Shown here: positions 33,730-44,319 of the stretch, piece by piece
Position numbering within the stretch: the first letter of the stretch is position 1
How the letters are laid out: the number at the start of each line of letters is the position of its first letter
Source: Opisthorchis felineus
Lineage: Eukaryota > Platyhelminthes > Trematoda > Opisthorchiida > Opisthorchiidae
Reading direction: 5' to 3'
Assembly: GCA_004794785.1 (NCBI GenBank)
Contig: SJOL01007550.1
Span: 141,068-205,067 of the forward strand
DNA length: 64,000 nt
The notes under the pieces: generated by a model
Databases searched by the model: none
The model's input: the letters and a program-made list of their open reading frames with translations, nothing else
What the model was told of the DNA's origin: nothing
Program-made: the position numbers and the translations under genes

Positions 33730-34590
33730 AAATCCGCGGCCAATAGTTAAGCTGTAAGTCGAGGGTGAAGCACCAAAGCACAGGACAAGTTATTAAAAAT
33801 ATCAAATGAACTTTTATCTGTGTAGCATGCGTACAAAAACTTTGTAAAGTTTTGCACATTGCCAACCACTAGTCTTGTACTGAATGGCTTGAGCAATTAT
33901 TGAAGAGGGCAGTGCTACATAGCTGGACGAACGGTTACCTTAATACGACAACACGAACAGATACCAATATAAAACATTCTGAAAATGAGTATCATACATC
34001 TTCTGGTTCCTTGTAAAATCAATAGGTTTGCTTGGTCTATCGTGACAAGTAGTCCCAATAATATTGCACCTTTTTCTGTTTCGCATGTGAGCGTATGCCG
34101 ACAGGCCGCCTTGTGCAGGAACACTTCACATTTCGGGATATTGTTTTCGACAGGTGTTCTTTTCTTGAGGGAGGCTTTTGCTGTATTTTTAACATGCTTG
34201 TCATTTTTGTTTCAATCGCCTATTTTCTGAGTCTGTTGGTCCGGGTTCTTGAAATTTTTCAATTGCAGACCCGATCTATCCACTTCTAAACGTTCTTGCG
34301 TCTTGAATTTCAAAATCACGTCGCAGTTGACGGTTTTGTTTGTTTGTATCATGCAAGCAGTAAACTGTCACGTGATCTCCATGTGATCATGAGTTTCGTC
34401 ACATTCGGCCATTTTGTGAGCTTAGTTGTGTAATCAACGAGGAGTCGAAACTTACAGAAGGAATGCAACACAGTTTAGGGATGCTTTAGCATGCATATTC
34501 GATGGACCAGGTAGACGTCACTAGATCGTAATAAAGCGTACATTGATGTGTTAAGAGATTTGGGAATTTTTAGCGGGGATTTGGTTCTAC
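33730..34590. other. No recognisable gene
   Basis: A hydrophobic 81-codon frame at 33985-34230 overlaps a 64-codon frame in another phase. Neither has an identifiable domain. Confidence 0.3.
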
Positions 34591-34594
34591 GGGT

Positions 34595-34882
34595 AAAGTC
34601 AATCTCTGTTGAGAATCATCAACAGTGCACATCTCACGAAACTCCAGTAGGGAGTAGCCTACACGCGTCTTTTCGGCTAGCAGTTTGAACACTTAGCTCT
34701 TCAGTCAAGAGCGGCTGATCAGCAGTGTGATTAGCTCTCACTTAGACAGATTATAGAGCCACTCGTCCTTCAATCACGGGATCCACACCACGTGATCAGG
34801 TACTGCCTGGTCCCTCAAGTGACGACTACTCACATGGAAGTCTCAATAATTGTGTGATTTATTCTTCTTTCTGGGCGGCTCG
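34595..34882 (-). mobile_element. Family A HHR-SINE copy (left of inverted pair), ribozyme truncated
   Basis: Minus strand. The copy is cut inside ribozyme stem II: GUGCACUG UUGAUGA UUCUCAACAG remains (34608-34632). The body continues with plus-strand GCGGCTGATCAGCAGTGTGA (34710-34729) and CACCACGTGATCAGG. Confidence 0.7.
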
Positions 34883-34884
34883 TA

Positions 34885-35065
34885 TCAGAAGGGTCAAGTG
34901 CTCAAACTCTTAGTTTGGAAAATCGCAGATTCGAAACTCCCTACTGAAGTTTCGTAAGCCGAGCAGTGCTAATGAACCCTAATGGAGATAAAACAGTTGT
35001 AGAATGCTTCTGGGATTTTCAGCATAGATTGCAGGATCATCTCTCCATTAAAATATACTTTGGTA
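34885..35065 (+). mobile_element. Family A HHR-SINE copy (right of inverted pair)
   Basis: Begins in the tRNA-derived part (GTCAAGTGCTCAAACTC) and has the B-box-like GATTCGAAACTCC. The ribozyme is at 34961-35007 with CUAAUGA (G5 to A), a weakened stem II, AAAAC and AGUUGUAGAAUGC. Downstream flank TTCAGCATAGATTG. The ribozyme is presumably inactive. Confidence 0.7.
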
Positions 35066-35479
35066 TCTTGCATAAGATCCTGCCTAAAACACGAGGTTGC
35101 TTTGACCGATACATTCATTTAGTATAAAGGAGAGATTCAGGGAAATTTCAAATAATTTGTCCTTGAGAACCAGGTTGATTTGAAATTTAATTAGCTGTTT
35201 TTGGATTGCCTTCTTCAAGCCTACTCTAACAAATATTCCCTAGTATCCGCTCTTTTTAAATGCAATTCGGAGGTCGGGCCTGGTGTTACCGCCCCTACGA
35301 CCACCTGTTGAACGTAACTATCACGCTAACCCACCGGGTTCTGAGAATGGAAGATATCTTCAGTTTTTCACATATGGAGCATCGGCGTCCAGAGACAAGC
35401 TGTCAAACCATATAACTGAATCGAGATTTTCTCCTGTAAGTGAAGCCAATCTATGCTTAAAATTCGAGAAGGAGTGTAC

Positions 35480-35822
35480 ATTATTCATTCATTAGCATTG
35501 CGCATGTCACGAAGCTCCAGTAGGGAATTTCGAATCTGCGGCTTTCCAGCTATTGGTTTGAGCACTTGACCCTTCGGTCAAGACACGCTGACCAGCCGTG
35601 CGATTAGTTCTCACTTGGACAGAACACAGCACCACTCAATCTTCACGTGATCATGTATTGACCGGCTCCTCGAGTGATTACTTTTCATTTGGAAGTTTCA
35701 TTCGTCGGATGGGTTTTAATCTTCCTTTAAGCTACTTATAGATTGTTAGTGGTTTGAGGAAATTCGGGAATTTTTAATGGATATTTCACTCTGTAAGTGA
35801 GGCCAATTTGTGTTGAACACAC
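35480..35822 (-). mobile_element. Family A HHR-SINE copy with deleted ribozyme core
   Basis: On the minus strand GCGCAAUG CUAAUGA runs directly into AAUGUACACUCC, so the second half of stem II, GAAAC and stem III are missing. The body is nearly complete, running to GGCCAATTTGTGTTGAA at 35802. Confidence 0.7.
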
Positions 35823-35824
35823 GA

Positions 35825-36415
35825 ATCGTGGTTTCTGTTAGAACCCATGCACACCCAATGCCGCGTAAACATCCAGCTGCATGTGAAACTCGCTCGCACC
35901 CAGGCATTCTGATTTATGAGGCTAGTAAACGAGAGTGGCAGGTAAAGCAATTTATTTCCATGAACTTTCCCACAGAAAAATACCTCTCATCGTTTAGATA
36001 GAAAAACCCTATATCCAGCAACTACAAAGTTGGATCGATTTTGTTTTCTTAGCCACTTAAAATAAACTTTCCATCGAAATGTCTTAAGTTTATCTTGAAG
36101 TGTTTTTATCTTGGTTAGCTAGATTTCGTTTGCCCAGCCATACAGGCGCAACAATCAGCCGTCATTAATCAGCGAAACAATCGGTAGTTAATTTGCTCTC
36201 AGCATGATTTGTCAATTTTGTGTACTTTTAGTTTCGAACTCCGGAGCGCCGAAGTCATCATGGCTACAAATCAAAACGTTCTTTAGGGAAGTAAGGTGGA
36301 TGAACGAAGTACATATTTTTCGGTTATAAGAACGAAGTTTTCGGCAGGACCCTGTTTCGAGTATTCCGCTACGTTATCAAACTCCATAGTGTTTTTGTTG
36401 CTGTCAAAATCACGT
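35825..36415. other. No recognisable gene
   Basis: Short frames only; it runs up to SINE S copy 4. Confidence 0.3.
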
Positions 36416-36419
36416 GATG

Positions 36420-36605
36420 TTTTGAGATGGCCCAGTAATAAAGGCGCGAACAAACCAACGAAATGTCCGTGGTTCGAACCCAACCTCTGCGTCTCGACTG
36501 CTCCTCTCTGGGCTTTGGTAACCTGGCACCACTACAGCCTTAATGTTTCCTTCGGGTGGCATGGCAGCAAGGCACCAAAAGGGTTTTACAGTCAAAAGGT
36601 TTTTT
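36420..36605 (+). mobile_element. SINE S copy 4 (tRNA-derived)
   Basis: A-box-like GATGGCCCAGTAATAAAGG (36426-36444), B box GGTTCGAACCC (36471-36481), body CTCCTCTCTGGGC, GGTAACCTGGC and CAAGGCACCAAAAGGG. It lies within about 280 bp of the 3' end of PLE-1. Confidence 0.8.
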
Positions 36606-36881
36606 TTCGAGGAAACATCGGCCATTCTCCAAAAGGTTAACATTCCCCATGGAACAACTGGCTAATCTGCTTTCAATCAAACGATTTTTCGATCGAGTCT
36701 GATCGCATGTTCGTGTGGCCGCAGACAAGAGGATTTCCCCCTCAATGACGCACAAAATTCCACAGCCGGTAAAATAACAGGACCAACTGCGGAGAGTGTG
36801 GTGTAACCCAATTCAAACTTGGTGTTCGAGAGGCTTTCTTTGGTCTAATTGGTTTGTTGATCATTGTTAAGTTGTTTGATT

Positions 36882-37487
36882 TCAGAGAGTCCAACAACTG
36901 TGAAATTGTTTTGTTCGAAGCGGCTGACAGACTGGTTTGATGTCAATGTGAATATCGATTGACTTGTGTGCGGCCTGGGTAAACTCCCGCCCCTGTCCTG
37001 TTCTTACGTAATCAAGCACTTGAAAATTATCCCAACTGAACTGATGTCCTTCTGTGTTTTCGTGAATTGAAACAAGTGATATTGGGTTATGTCTTCTGCT
37101 GGCAAACTTGTGTTCGTGTATTCTGGTGGCACGTTTACTTCCAGTATGACCGATGTCTTGTTTATTGCAGCTGTTATATTGGGATGTGTAGACCACATTG
37201 GTTCTCTTCATTGCATCCAATCTCCCCTTTGGTTTCGAGAGGACTGTTCTCAATGTGTTTGCAGGCATGAAGGCGACTGTTATTCTATGTTGTCGTGTAG
37301 TCATTTCCATGGCGTTTTTTGATATACGGCAGCGTAATCCTTCTCTGGTCTGCTTGTGTTGCCAAATCAGTTTGGTGTTGGTTTCGTAAGCACCTCCATA
37401 TGAAGTTCCTGGGGTAACCATTATTTTGTAGTGTCTGATAAAGTCTTTGTTATTCCTCGTTATCGACCCTGTTGTGTTACAGTGCAT
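36882..37487 (-). pseudogene. Penelope-like element 1 (PLE-1), GIY-YIG endonuclease end
   Basis: A 201-codon frame, the longest in the window. Residues 98-100 (VVY) and 111-113 (DIG) stand at the GIY and YIG positions. TRIHEHK follows at 121-127, with the Arg typical of this nuclease family, and REF at 167-169 supplies a candidate catalytic Glu. The C-terminal end has SIDIHIDIKPVCQPLR, matching the usual PLE tail. The domain nicks target DNA during retrotransposition. The first methionine is arbitrary; the protein continues upstream into the reverse-transcriptase remnant. The GIY-YIG part is open, but the RT is damaged. A stretch resembling the family C arm (TTGGTTTGTTGATCA near 36849) lies just past the stop. 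Confidence 0.8.
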
Positions 37488-37855
37488 CTCGATCTTCTTG
37501 AATATGGTTCGAACTCAACTTCGTTTGTGACAGTTCGGATGGCTGCTGAGGATCTGGTCCGTGTGGGTTTCTTTCCGGTATACTTTAGTTTGTAGTTGGC
37601 CGTCTGCTATCCTTGTGACAAACACAACTAGGAAAGCCAATCTGTTGTTCTCCCCCGTTTTTACTGTGTGGTTCATGTTGGGGAACACGGTGTTCATCAT
37701 CCGGTCTGTTTGTGACAATTCATTCTCTTTTAAAATTGCAAATGTGTCACACATATATGATAGCAATATTTTGGTTTGATATCTGGTAACGCCGTCTGTT
37801 CTTGAGAGTTCCGTTTGCGTTTCCAAGGTTGTCCAGAAGTCCAGCATCCGTTTGC
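37488..37855 (-). pseudogene. PLE-1 reverse transcriptase, C-terminal remnant
   Basis: The minus-strand frame at 37515-37847 has SYMCDTF at residues 30-36, in place of the YVDD catalytic motif; the first catalytic Asp is Cys. RLAFLVVFVTR follows at 69-79 and KVYRKETHTD at 88-97, the thumb-side block characteristic of PLE reverse transcriptases. A shift lies between this and the endonuclease frame. The palm motifs upstream are missing, so the copy is 5'-truncated at about 37855. The loss of an active-site Asp means it is not functional. Confidence 0.75.
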
Positions 37856-38300
37856 CATATTAAACCAACTGATGTGACAAATCGCAACGGAGCGAAACAT
37901 CTATCCTAGTCAAGACATCCAACGAGCCAACGAGACTAACGGAAATCAGACCACAACACAACTCACATTTCAAGCTAACCAATCAAATTACTCGAAAACA
38001 ACCTCGCAACCAACCGATTACTTTAAAGCTATTGGTTATCAGTTTGAAAATATATAAGCACGGGCTGAAGAAGAGGAATTTACCCGCTCAACCTCGAACT
38101 GAAGATTTCACCTATATTGGTGATGAAAAGTTTGCAATATAACTGCCAAGATCGGCCAGCCGACAAACAAACATGGGTGGTGATGTTGTTGAGCAACAAT
38201 GCTACTGATGCCATAGACGCTCTAGTGGAATTAGTCGGGGACGTTCTTCAAACCTCCGTGGGTAGTGCTTAGGCACGTTTGCAAATCAGTTTGGTAAGTT
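37856..38300 (+). mobile_element. PLE-1 flanking region with family C ribozyme
   Basis: Directly adjacent to the truncated RT. AACCAACC- and CAACGAGCC-type sequence leads to a plus-strand ribozyme (38094-38137) and a trailing diverged arm (GGCACGTTTGCAAATCAG near 38274). This places family C next to a PLE coding remnant and supports the view that C is the PLE terminal repeat. Confidence 0.55.
38094..38137 (+). ncRNA. Hammerhead ribozyme, family C (mutated core)
   Basis: CUGAAGA (38099-38105), stem II UCACC/GGUGA with loop UAUAUU, GAAAA (38125-38129), then GUUUGCAA. Stem II is well paired although its sequence differs from the 2-kb copy (UCACC against CUCC), suggesting structural constraint in the family. 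The core U7 is A here. Confidence 0.6.
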
Positions 38301-38524
38301 GAAACAAAGCCCTATCGTTCGAAAAAAAACATGGTTATCTGTTTGGCAGTCCGCTTGCTATGTTCAGGATAGGTCCGCTTGTTTTAACACGGTGCAGAAC
38401 AAGTCCCGCAGTGTTTTTTTACGCACTTGCCAAGCTGCATAACTCTGTTGGATGTGAATGCAAGCAGCTACGCGCGATCTTTCAAGGACAACACCAGTTG
38501 CGATGAGATGACATGGATTATATT

Positions 38525-38540
38525 TCTCTCTCTCTCTCTC
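38525..38540 (+). repeat. (TC)8 microsatellite
   Basis: Eight TC dinucleotides in a row. Confidence 0.9.
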
Positions 38541-38854
38541 ATACTTTATCTACTGAAACCCTCAAAAATTTTCCAGTTGTCATCAGAACTAAGATAACTT
38601 TAGTGATCTCAAAGTGGCAATTTTGTTGTCTTTTTCTTAAACTGGTTCCTGTCTGGCATGTGTTTCTACTGGAAACACGGGATAAACTATGGTGGCTGCG
38701 AACATGAACATGACTCATAGTTTCCCGTCCAACTGCGTATTCCATGTAAGCTAACTTTTGTCCAGAGGTTTTGCCCTTCCCTCTAAGAGCCAATCTTTGC
38801 CAAGCACCTACGGAACAACTAGTATCTCATCAATAAGTTTGGTTCTGACATAGA

Positions 38855-39030
38855 CCGAACGCGCTACTCACAAGGTCGCTGAAAACCGATGAAAACAGCC
38901 CACTACCGGTTCCGTCCTTCTTGGGACTCATCAAGTGAGCACAGTCGCCGAATTTCCATCAACCTTACCTTCTAATTGAACACCACATTGCACACAACTG
39001 AAAAAGTACATTCAAGTGAAAACTAACCTG
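38855..39030 (-). mobile_element. Family B copy with ribozyme
   Basis: The unit start (CTACTCACAAGGTCGCTGAAAA, 38869-38890) is followed leftwards-to-rightwards by the ribozyme at 38898-38940 and body words (CAACCTTACCTTCTAATTGAAC, ACATTCAAGTGAAAAC). Confidence 0.75.
38898..38940 (-). ncRNA. Hammerhead ribozyme, family B (compensated stems)
   Basis: Minus strand: GCUCAC, UUGAUGA, stem II GUCC/GGAC with loop CAAGAA, GGAAC, CGGUA, GUGGGC. Both halves of stem II changed together relative to the 18.8-kb copy (GCCC/GGGC), keeping four perfect pairs. Stem I GCUCAC/GUGGGC also pairs fully. The GGAAC change in the core may reduce activity. Confidence 0.8.
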
Positions 39031-39034
39031 TCCG

Positions 39035-40045
39035 AGGGAAGAATCCCTGAAAATGTCAGAAAAACTGCCAAACTTGAATAGGAACAGCCAGACTGTCGAG
39101 TATAGTAACTAAATTTTGGACCCGTGGTTTTCTAATTTAATGCTATTTTCGCCTTGGTTACTAGCTATTCGGTAGGTCGCATCAGGTTCAATAATGTCGA
39201 TTCGTTCCATTCCAATATGTGTTCTTATTTTCCACGGCATTTTATCCAGAGCAGGCAATTTCTCCCCCCTAATTTTTAACAGGTATTCTCTCTGTCTGTA
39301 GTGTAAGGCAAAACTGCACGGTTAGCGGGAGACAAGACAGAATGTCATTAACAACCAATCACAGAATGTCGCAGGACACATTGACTAGTATGTTGAATCA
39401 TCTCCATAAATGTGACAGGCCTCCAGAACAAAACATTGGCACCGTGGAGTGATAGCACACAGCATGGTGCTATCGATCACGGAGCACCCTGCTGCTGTTT
39501 TATGTCCCCTCAGCTGTGGGCAAACGATGACTGACTGGAAAAAACAGAGGTACCGTGCCTTTTTCAGTCAAGCGGAAATTCAAACTGTATTAAATTTTCT
39601 GAGAAAATTGAAAATATTTCATTTTCGCACGGCTTTCAAATCCGTGAGAACCACGGGGCCACTGGGCAGCGGTAATTCAGGGTTCGGTAATGGACTCGGA
39701 CCATCTAGATTACGGTTAGAAAAACCACTCAACAAACTCTGGATCACATCGCAGCAGATTTCATGCAAAGACGTAAAAAGAGACATAAAAGAGTTCTTTA
39801 ATCAACCGTTTTGACATCCGGGTTGATACTGCGGATAATCAGTAGGTGTTGAATTTAACTTCGTCCAACCACAGTTGGAGTAGTACGCTTTATTTACGAG
39901 ATGAATCGTTCCTTAGATCGATCGATATTTACATGGGTCACAAGCCACCGACTAACCAATCAAAACGCATCACGCCTGCTTCCAGATATGACAACCTTAT
40001 TTGGAATAAGAAATAACTGAAGGAGGGATCATCAACCGAAGTAGC
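39035..40045. other. No recognisable gene
   Basis: One 121-codon plus-strand frame (39449-39814) without a motif. Possible but unsupported as an exon. Confidence 0.35.
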
Positions 40046-40047
40046 TT

Positions 40048-40225
40048 AGATCTGAAGTTCACTTAATCTCACCCACCCTTCCCCCCTCCAACTAAATTGT
40101 CATTGCACTCACAAGCCCACAAAGACCAACGAAATCTACCAGTGGCACCGGCGGTGAATCATCAATTGAAGCACCTTGCGCCGAAAGATTAAGAAACCAA
40201 CCCCGATCGAAAAAATAGCAGGGAT
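40048..40225 (+). repeat. PLE-2 3'-region fragment
   Basis: Matches 11215-11290 joined to 11690-11775: CACTTAATCTCACCCACC, CCAACTAAATTGTC, CCAACGAAATCTACCAGTGG, GGCGGTGAATCATCAA. It lacks the 390-bp insertion seen in the 11-kb copy and has no ribozyme. Confidence 0.7.
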
Positions 40226-40289
40226 GCATCGGAATCGATTTTAACTTTTGACTGAACTCATCAACGAGGGTATGCCTGTGTGTGTGTGT

Positions 40290-40860
40290 GAGTTAATCAC
40301 ACTGGTGATCAACCGCTCAGTCTCAAACTGGTAGGCGGGTGGTCACGGGTTCGAGACCCCTTGGATTTTCCTGGGATGCATAATGCCGATGGATGAAACA
40401 GTTGTACAGGGCTTCTTGGATTTTCAGCAGGGATTGGCTTCGTTTACAGGACAAAATCTCGACTGAAAATTCCAAGACCTCCTCATACTACCAACAAACC
40501 ACAAGTAGCTCAAAGGAAGAACAGTTTCTCAAGAAGAGTGAAACTTTCGTCTGAGAAATCGTTATTTGAAGAACCAGGCAACACGTGATCATATGATGTG
40601 GATCATGTGATTGAAGGATGAATGACGTCATATTCTGTCTAAGTGAGAGTTACTCACAATGCTGCTCAGCTGGTCGAACGGTTAAGTGTTCAAACCACAA
40701 GCCGGGATATCGTGGGTTCAAGACTTCCTACTGGAGTTTCGTGAGGTGCGCACTACTGACTATTCCCAGTAGGGATGAGACGTCCATCCAGTGCTTCTCG
40801 GACTTAACGGATTAGCCCCATTTGCGTGACAAATTCTCAATTGAATAATTTAGTTGTGTC
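40290..40860 (+). mobile_element. Family A HHR-SINE, 1.4-unit tandem copy
   Basis: A partial unit (40290-40410) ends in a ribozyme remnant (GGATGAAACAGTTGTACAGGGC) whose first core is lost, followed head-to-tail by a full unit. The second unit has A box TGGTCGAACGGTTAAG (40671-40686) and B-box-like GGTTCAAGACT (40715-40725), about 45 bases apart, then the ribozyme at 40748-40794. From cleavage site to the equivalent site is 40407-40788, about 382 bp. A (TG)7 run (40277-40290) sits at the left edge. This copy best shows the SINE-plus-ribozyme organisation. Confidence 0.8.
40748..40794 (+). ncRNA. Hammerhead ribozyme, family A
   Basis: Stem I GCACUA/CAGUGC nearly complete, stem II UUCCC/GGGAU with loop AGUA. 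The first core reads CUGACUA and the second GAGAC, so both catalytic segments are mutated while the helices remain. Confidence 0.7.
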
Positions 40861-40864
40861 CATA

Positions 40865-42110
40865 AGCACTTGTCGCGTTTCATATGTCTGGGATTCGCGT
40901 CTAAGAATGGCCGTGCTGAGGAGCTCTAACAGGTACCAACCAGATTCATCGCGTTGGGAAGGAAGTTCTGTTCAAGATTGAGTAGTGTGCATACGAATTC
41001 TGAAAATCGCTCAACCATCCGAAACTAACTGATAAATATCCGGTAGGTTTTTGACGTCTGAAGCGCTCCCTAAATGGGAAGGCCTGGCGGTTGTGTTGGT
41101 GGGCCGATGCAACAAAGGTATTTCCTGGGACGTCTTTTGAGGCTTGAACACGTTCTAGTGATCTCTACAAATTCCACAGTAAAAATACCAAGCAGAAATT
41201 TTGACCATCATGAGACGCACAAATGGACATCATTTTTTGAATTCTTTTCAACATTCCAGGATCTTGTCATTTTGATTCGCGGGGAGTATGAGATCGAGTC
41301 CGGTACAGAGTATAAATCACTGTTTAGCCTAGTCTATTTAGAAGCATTTTCTGATGAGACTGTCGATGCCTAATTGTTTTTTTCACACACACATCAATGA
41401 GCTGCAGACAACGCCGTTCGAGGATTTCAATGGATTTGAGATTTGGCAGAGTTTTTAGCACCTATCTCACGGCGTTATTAACATACATTCAAAGTTTCCT
41501 TCCATACTATTACGGTTTACTTGACATAAACACAATGGAATGCCGCTGGGTCTTAAGTGGGGTAGTTACCAAACCAAACTCAGTGTTACAGATCCTGATT
41601 TCGTGCGAAAACATTGAGATGGATAAGCGAAAACAAAGCCGGTGCCAGTCGCAAATCTACCCACAAAGTTTCGCTCTTGGCACCAAAAACACGGATGTTT
41701 GCTCAACAAAACGATTTCGACCCACGGTCACGCGATACAGCAATCATTACAAAACGAATGTATAGACTGACTTCTGCAGAACCCTCTGATACACTGGACA
41801 GTTTTCCAAATATCTTCACCGACATGCCCATCCTCCATGATTACTTCTTTTGTAGGTCTTCTTCGACCAATGGCTAATTGTGTTTGAGGATGTGGAGAAT
41901 TACTGACCTGCATTCTAGTTTCCCGGTCTTCAGTTCATCTACAGAAGGAAAGAAGCTAATCTCTAGCCGACAGCAAAACTGAATAGTAGTATGTACTAAC
42001 GCTGCCCACAAGGCAAATCGAAATTCTCCTGTCAACTTTATCTTAAAGTTCTTTCTCCTTCTTTTTGCATCGTTCTTCCTTACACAGTTTTAGGGGCCAG
42101 TAGCCAATTG
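40865..42110. other. No recognisable gene
   Basis: Plus-strand frames of 99, 122 and 87 codons (41074-41877) lie close together in different phases. I see no domain in any of them. They are the densest cluster of long plus-strand frames not explained by a repeat and would be the first place to test for host exons. Confidence 0.3.
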
Positions 42111-42114
42111 AAAG

Positions 42115-42195
42115 GGGCACATATGTGAATTCGAACCCAGATTGTTGAAATGGCAGTCTACGACTTTATCCACTCTGCCATCCGCGTCATACTGG
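42115..42195 (-). repeat. tRNA-like sequence (A and B boxes)
   Basis: On the minus strand TGGCAGAGTGGATAAAG (42164-42180) resembles an A box and GGTTCGAATTC (42127-42137) a B box, 30 bases apart. I cannot close an acceptor stem, so a functional tRNA is not supported. It may be a tRNA pseudogene or the head of a SINE of another family. Confidence 0.5.
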
Positions 42196-42261
42196 AAGTT
42201 CGCGAACCTGAGTAGTCTTTTGCTAATTAAAACGGTATTAACACGCTGAGGATATTCTTTA

Positions 42262-42375
42262 ACTAAATGCACTGTACAAAAGCCACCTCACGTTTCGGCT
42301 GGATTGATATTCAAGTTATCGAAGTCTTTCCCGTTCGATGATACTACTTACAAGAACGATGAAAACGCTTTTGTA
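42262..42375 (-). mobile_element. Family B fragment, old
   Basis: AATGCACTGTACAAAAGCCACCTCACGTTTC, GATATTCAAGTTATCG and ACTACTTACAAGAACGATGAAAAC follow family B order on the minus strand. No ribozyme core. Confidence 0.5.
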
Positions 42376-42379
42376 TCTT

Positions 42380-44000
42380 GAATAGTATTCCTACAAAAAC
42401 CAGGAATGAACTCTGTTCAGCACATCCGTTTGTACACTATTCCAAGCAAGGGTTTCACTTCAGTCTCTCTCTAACACCAACCTAATCTTCTAATGAATGT
42501 TCACTCTATAGAAAGTAGCTTGTTTTCTCCGAATCCCTGGCACTACTGTCAATCCTGAGTGAAATTCAGGCACATTTCCACTGGTCATTTTGTGTACGAA
42601 GAAGCAATATGTTTGAGAAAAGCTGTTTTACCAGGAATTCACACAATAAGTACCAACGAACTGAGCGTCCGTCTGTATGAAACCTTCAGGATTGACAGTC
42701 CTGGAGGCTGATGCATCTATATTTGGTGCTTCTTCAACTGTGGTGTTTTACTCGTACACTACATCAATGTGAAGACTGTTCAAAAGTTCCGGCGCGAGAT
42801 CTTAACTGACAAACGCGTGATTTGATTCCATTTCTGGCACTTCATTGATCGCTGTGTGGGCTGGAATCGATGCGCCGAATCGATACACCCATAAAAAACC
42901 CAGTTTTTGTCAGAATAAGCATTTATTGATTCTCTTCGGCGTTTCACTCTCACTGCAAATTGTCTGCATTTGACAGGTTATTTAGAAAATCGAATAATAT
43001 TCCTATCGTCCGCCAAAAAAACAGATGAAAACCAGAGAATCCAAGTGTCCGTACGCTTCTCTTCTGATAACCTGCTTCTCGTTAGTTTGGATCGCGAGTT
43101 ATATTCACAATTATTTGAGTACAGATCCAAATTTCTGTCATCATTTACCAAACGTATTTAGGGTATTTGCTTAAAATACACACTAGATATTTCATACAAA
43201 TGTACCGTACGCAGGAACTTCATCCCCACTGACAGTGTTGGAGAATCAGTCATCAAAAAGACGACAAATCTTTACAGGCAAGCATAGCATGGCAAATTTC
43301 CGGTGAGACGTACATTCATTGTTCTTGACTAACCCTAAAAATGTTACTTTCGTTTGAAAGAAGACAGTATCCGGTCACACACGAATGGTGTCACAGACCA
43401 ACAACAGGTTGGTGCTGAGAAATACGCACTGAGCAGTTTTCAGTGATACACAGTACAAGTGGTTTTCTCACGTTGTCCAGCAGTTCCGAATTTTCAGATA
43501 AGCGATTGTCAGAAATGTGCATAAAATTCTACCAGCAGTTCGCCCCTAAGAAACAAGATCGAAGTCTTCCGTCCAGCGTGGCAGGTTACTATAGGATTGT
43601 TCTAGGCAGAGGTCCTTGAGAACGAAAGTGCATCAGGACACCTTAGACGGTACCTGGGTAGGCAGCTTCGAAGTTCAAATTGAAGACGATGAGAATAGTC
43701 ACGAAGTAACATATGGAGAATATTGGAATGGTCTTTGATTTGTGTATTCAACGTGGTTATTGAATCTAACTTGACCTCATGATTATTCCCCCCATTCATT
43801 TTCTGACTTCACCTATGTGCTTTTGACCCTCCACTTGCTCTGCTTATCTGTGCCCGGCCTTGCCTCAAAGGCCGTCCCGCCCGACCCTCGTGTATTGGCA
43901 TGTGTGTCTGTGTGTGAATGTGCGCAGATGACCTACTTACCCATGCGCGTTCGTGACCCGTTTGCTGAGTTTGCCTTGACCTGTTTTCTCATGAGTTTCG
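42380..44000. other. No recognisable gene
   Basis: Short frames. GT-rich stretch near 43898-43922. Not assigned. Confidence 0.35.
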
Positions 44001-44002
44001 TG

Positions 44003-44315
44003 TGATCGCACGGCCAATGAGAATCACGAGACTGTCGTCGGTGGGAATGACCGTAACCCACACTACTGGGCCAACATTCCGCGGACGTTGACACTGCACT
44101 GTGCCGGTCAGTGACAGAATTGTGCACTTGTTCACGCTACGAACGTGGACAATTGAGGTTTGTTGTATACATTTGCTTACCCTTGTGTAAATGGTACCGT
44201 AGAGTTTCGAACCCAATCCTTCCTTTTGATATTCGGGATTGTCGAACCTAAGCGTCACTCGAAGTTCCGTATCGGGAACACCAACAAAAGGTTCCCACAA
44301 GAAGACTCGGGAAGA
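44003..44315 (+). mobile_element. Element F copy 1 (LTR-like), internally deleted
   Basis: Starts GTGATCGCACGGCCAATGAG and matches 60592-60645, then jumps to the part matching 61045-61300 (CACTGCACTGTGCC, GACAATTGAGGTTTGTTG, CCTTTTGATATTCGGGAT). About 390 bp present in copy 2 is missing. Frames through the shared right part are open but show no motif. Confidence 0.6.
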
Positions 44316-44319
44316 GATT

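Noticed and set aside
39449..39814. 121-codon plus-strand frame as a host gene
   Set aside because: Low-complexity GSGNSGFGNGLG segment and no recognisable domain.
40277..40860. CRISPR-like or satellite array
   Set aside because: The repetition is 1.4 units of a dispersed SINE; there are no spacers and no long array.
41350..41375. Hammerhead-like CTGATGAGACTGTC
   Set aside because: No GAAA partner and no stem II; chance occurrence.
42115..42195. tRNA gene on the minus strand
   Set aside because: The B box is good, but I could not close the acceptor or anticodon stems; kept only as tRNA-like sequence.
43989..44300. 103-codon minus-strand frame conserved at 61 kb
   Set aside because: The similarity follows the element F repeat as DNA, and the second copy contains stops in the same frame.
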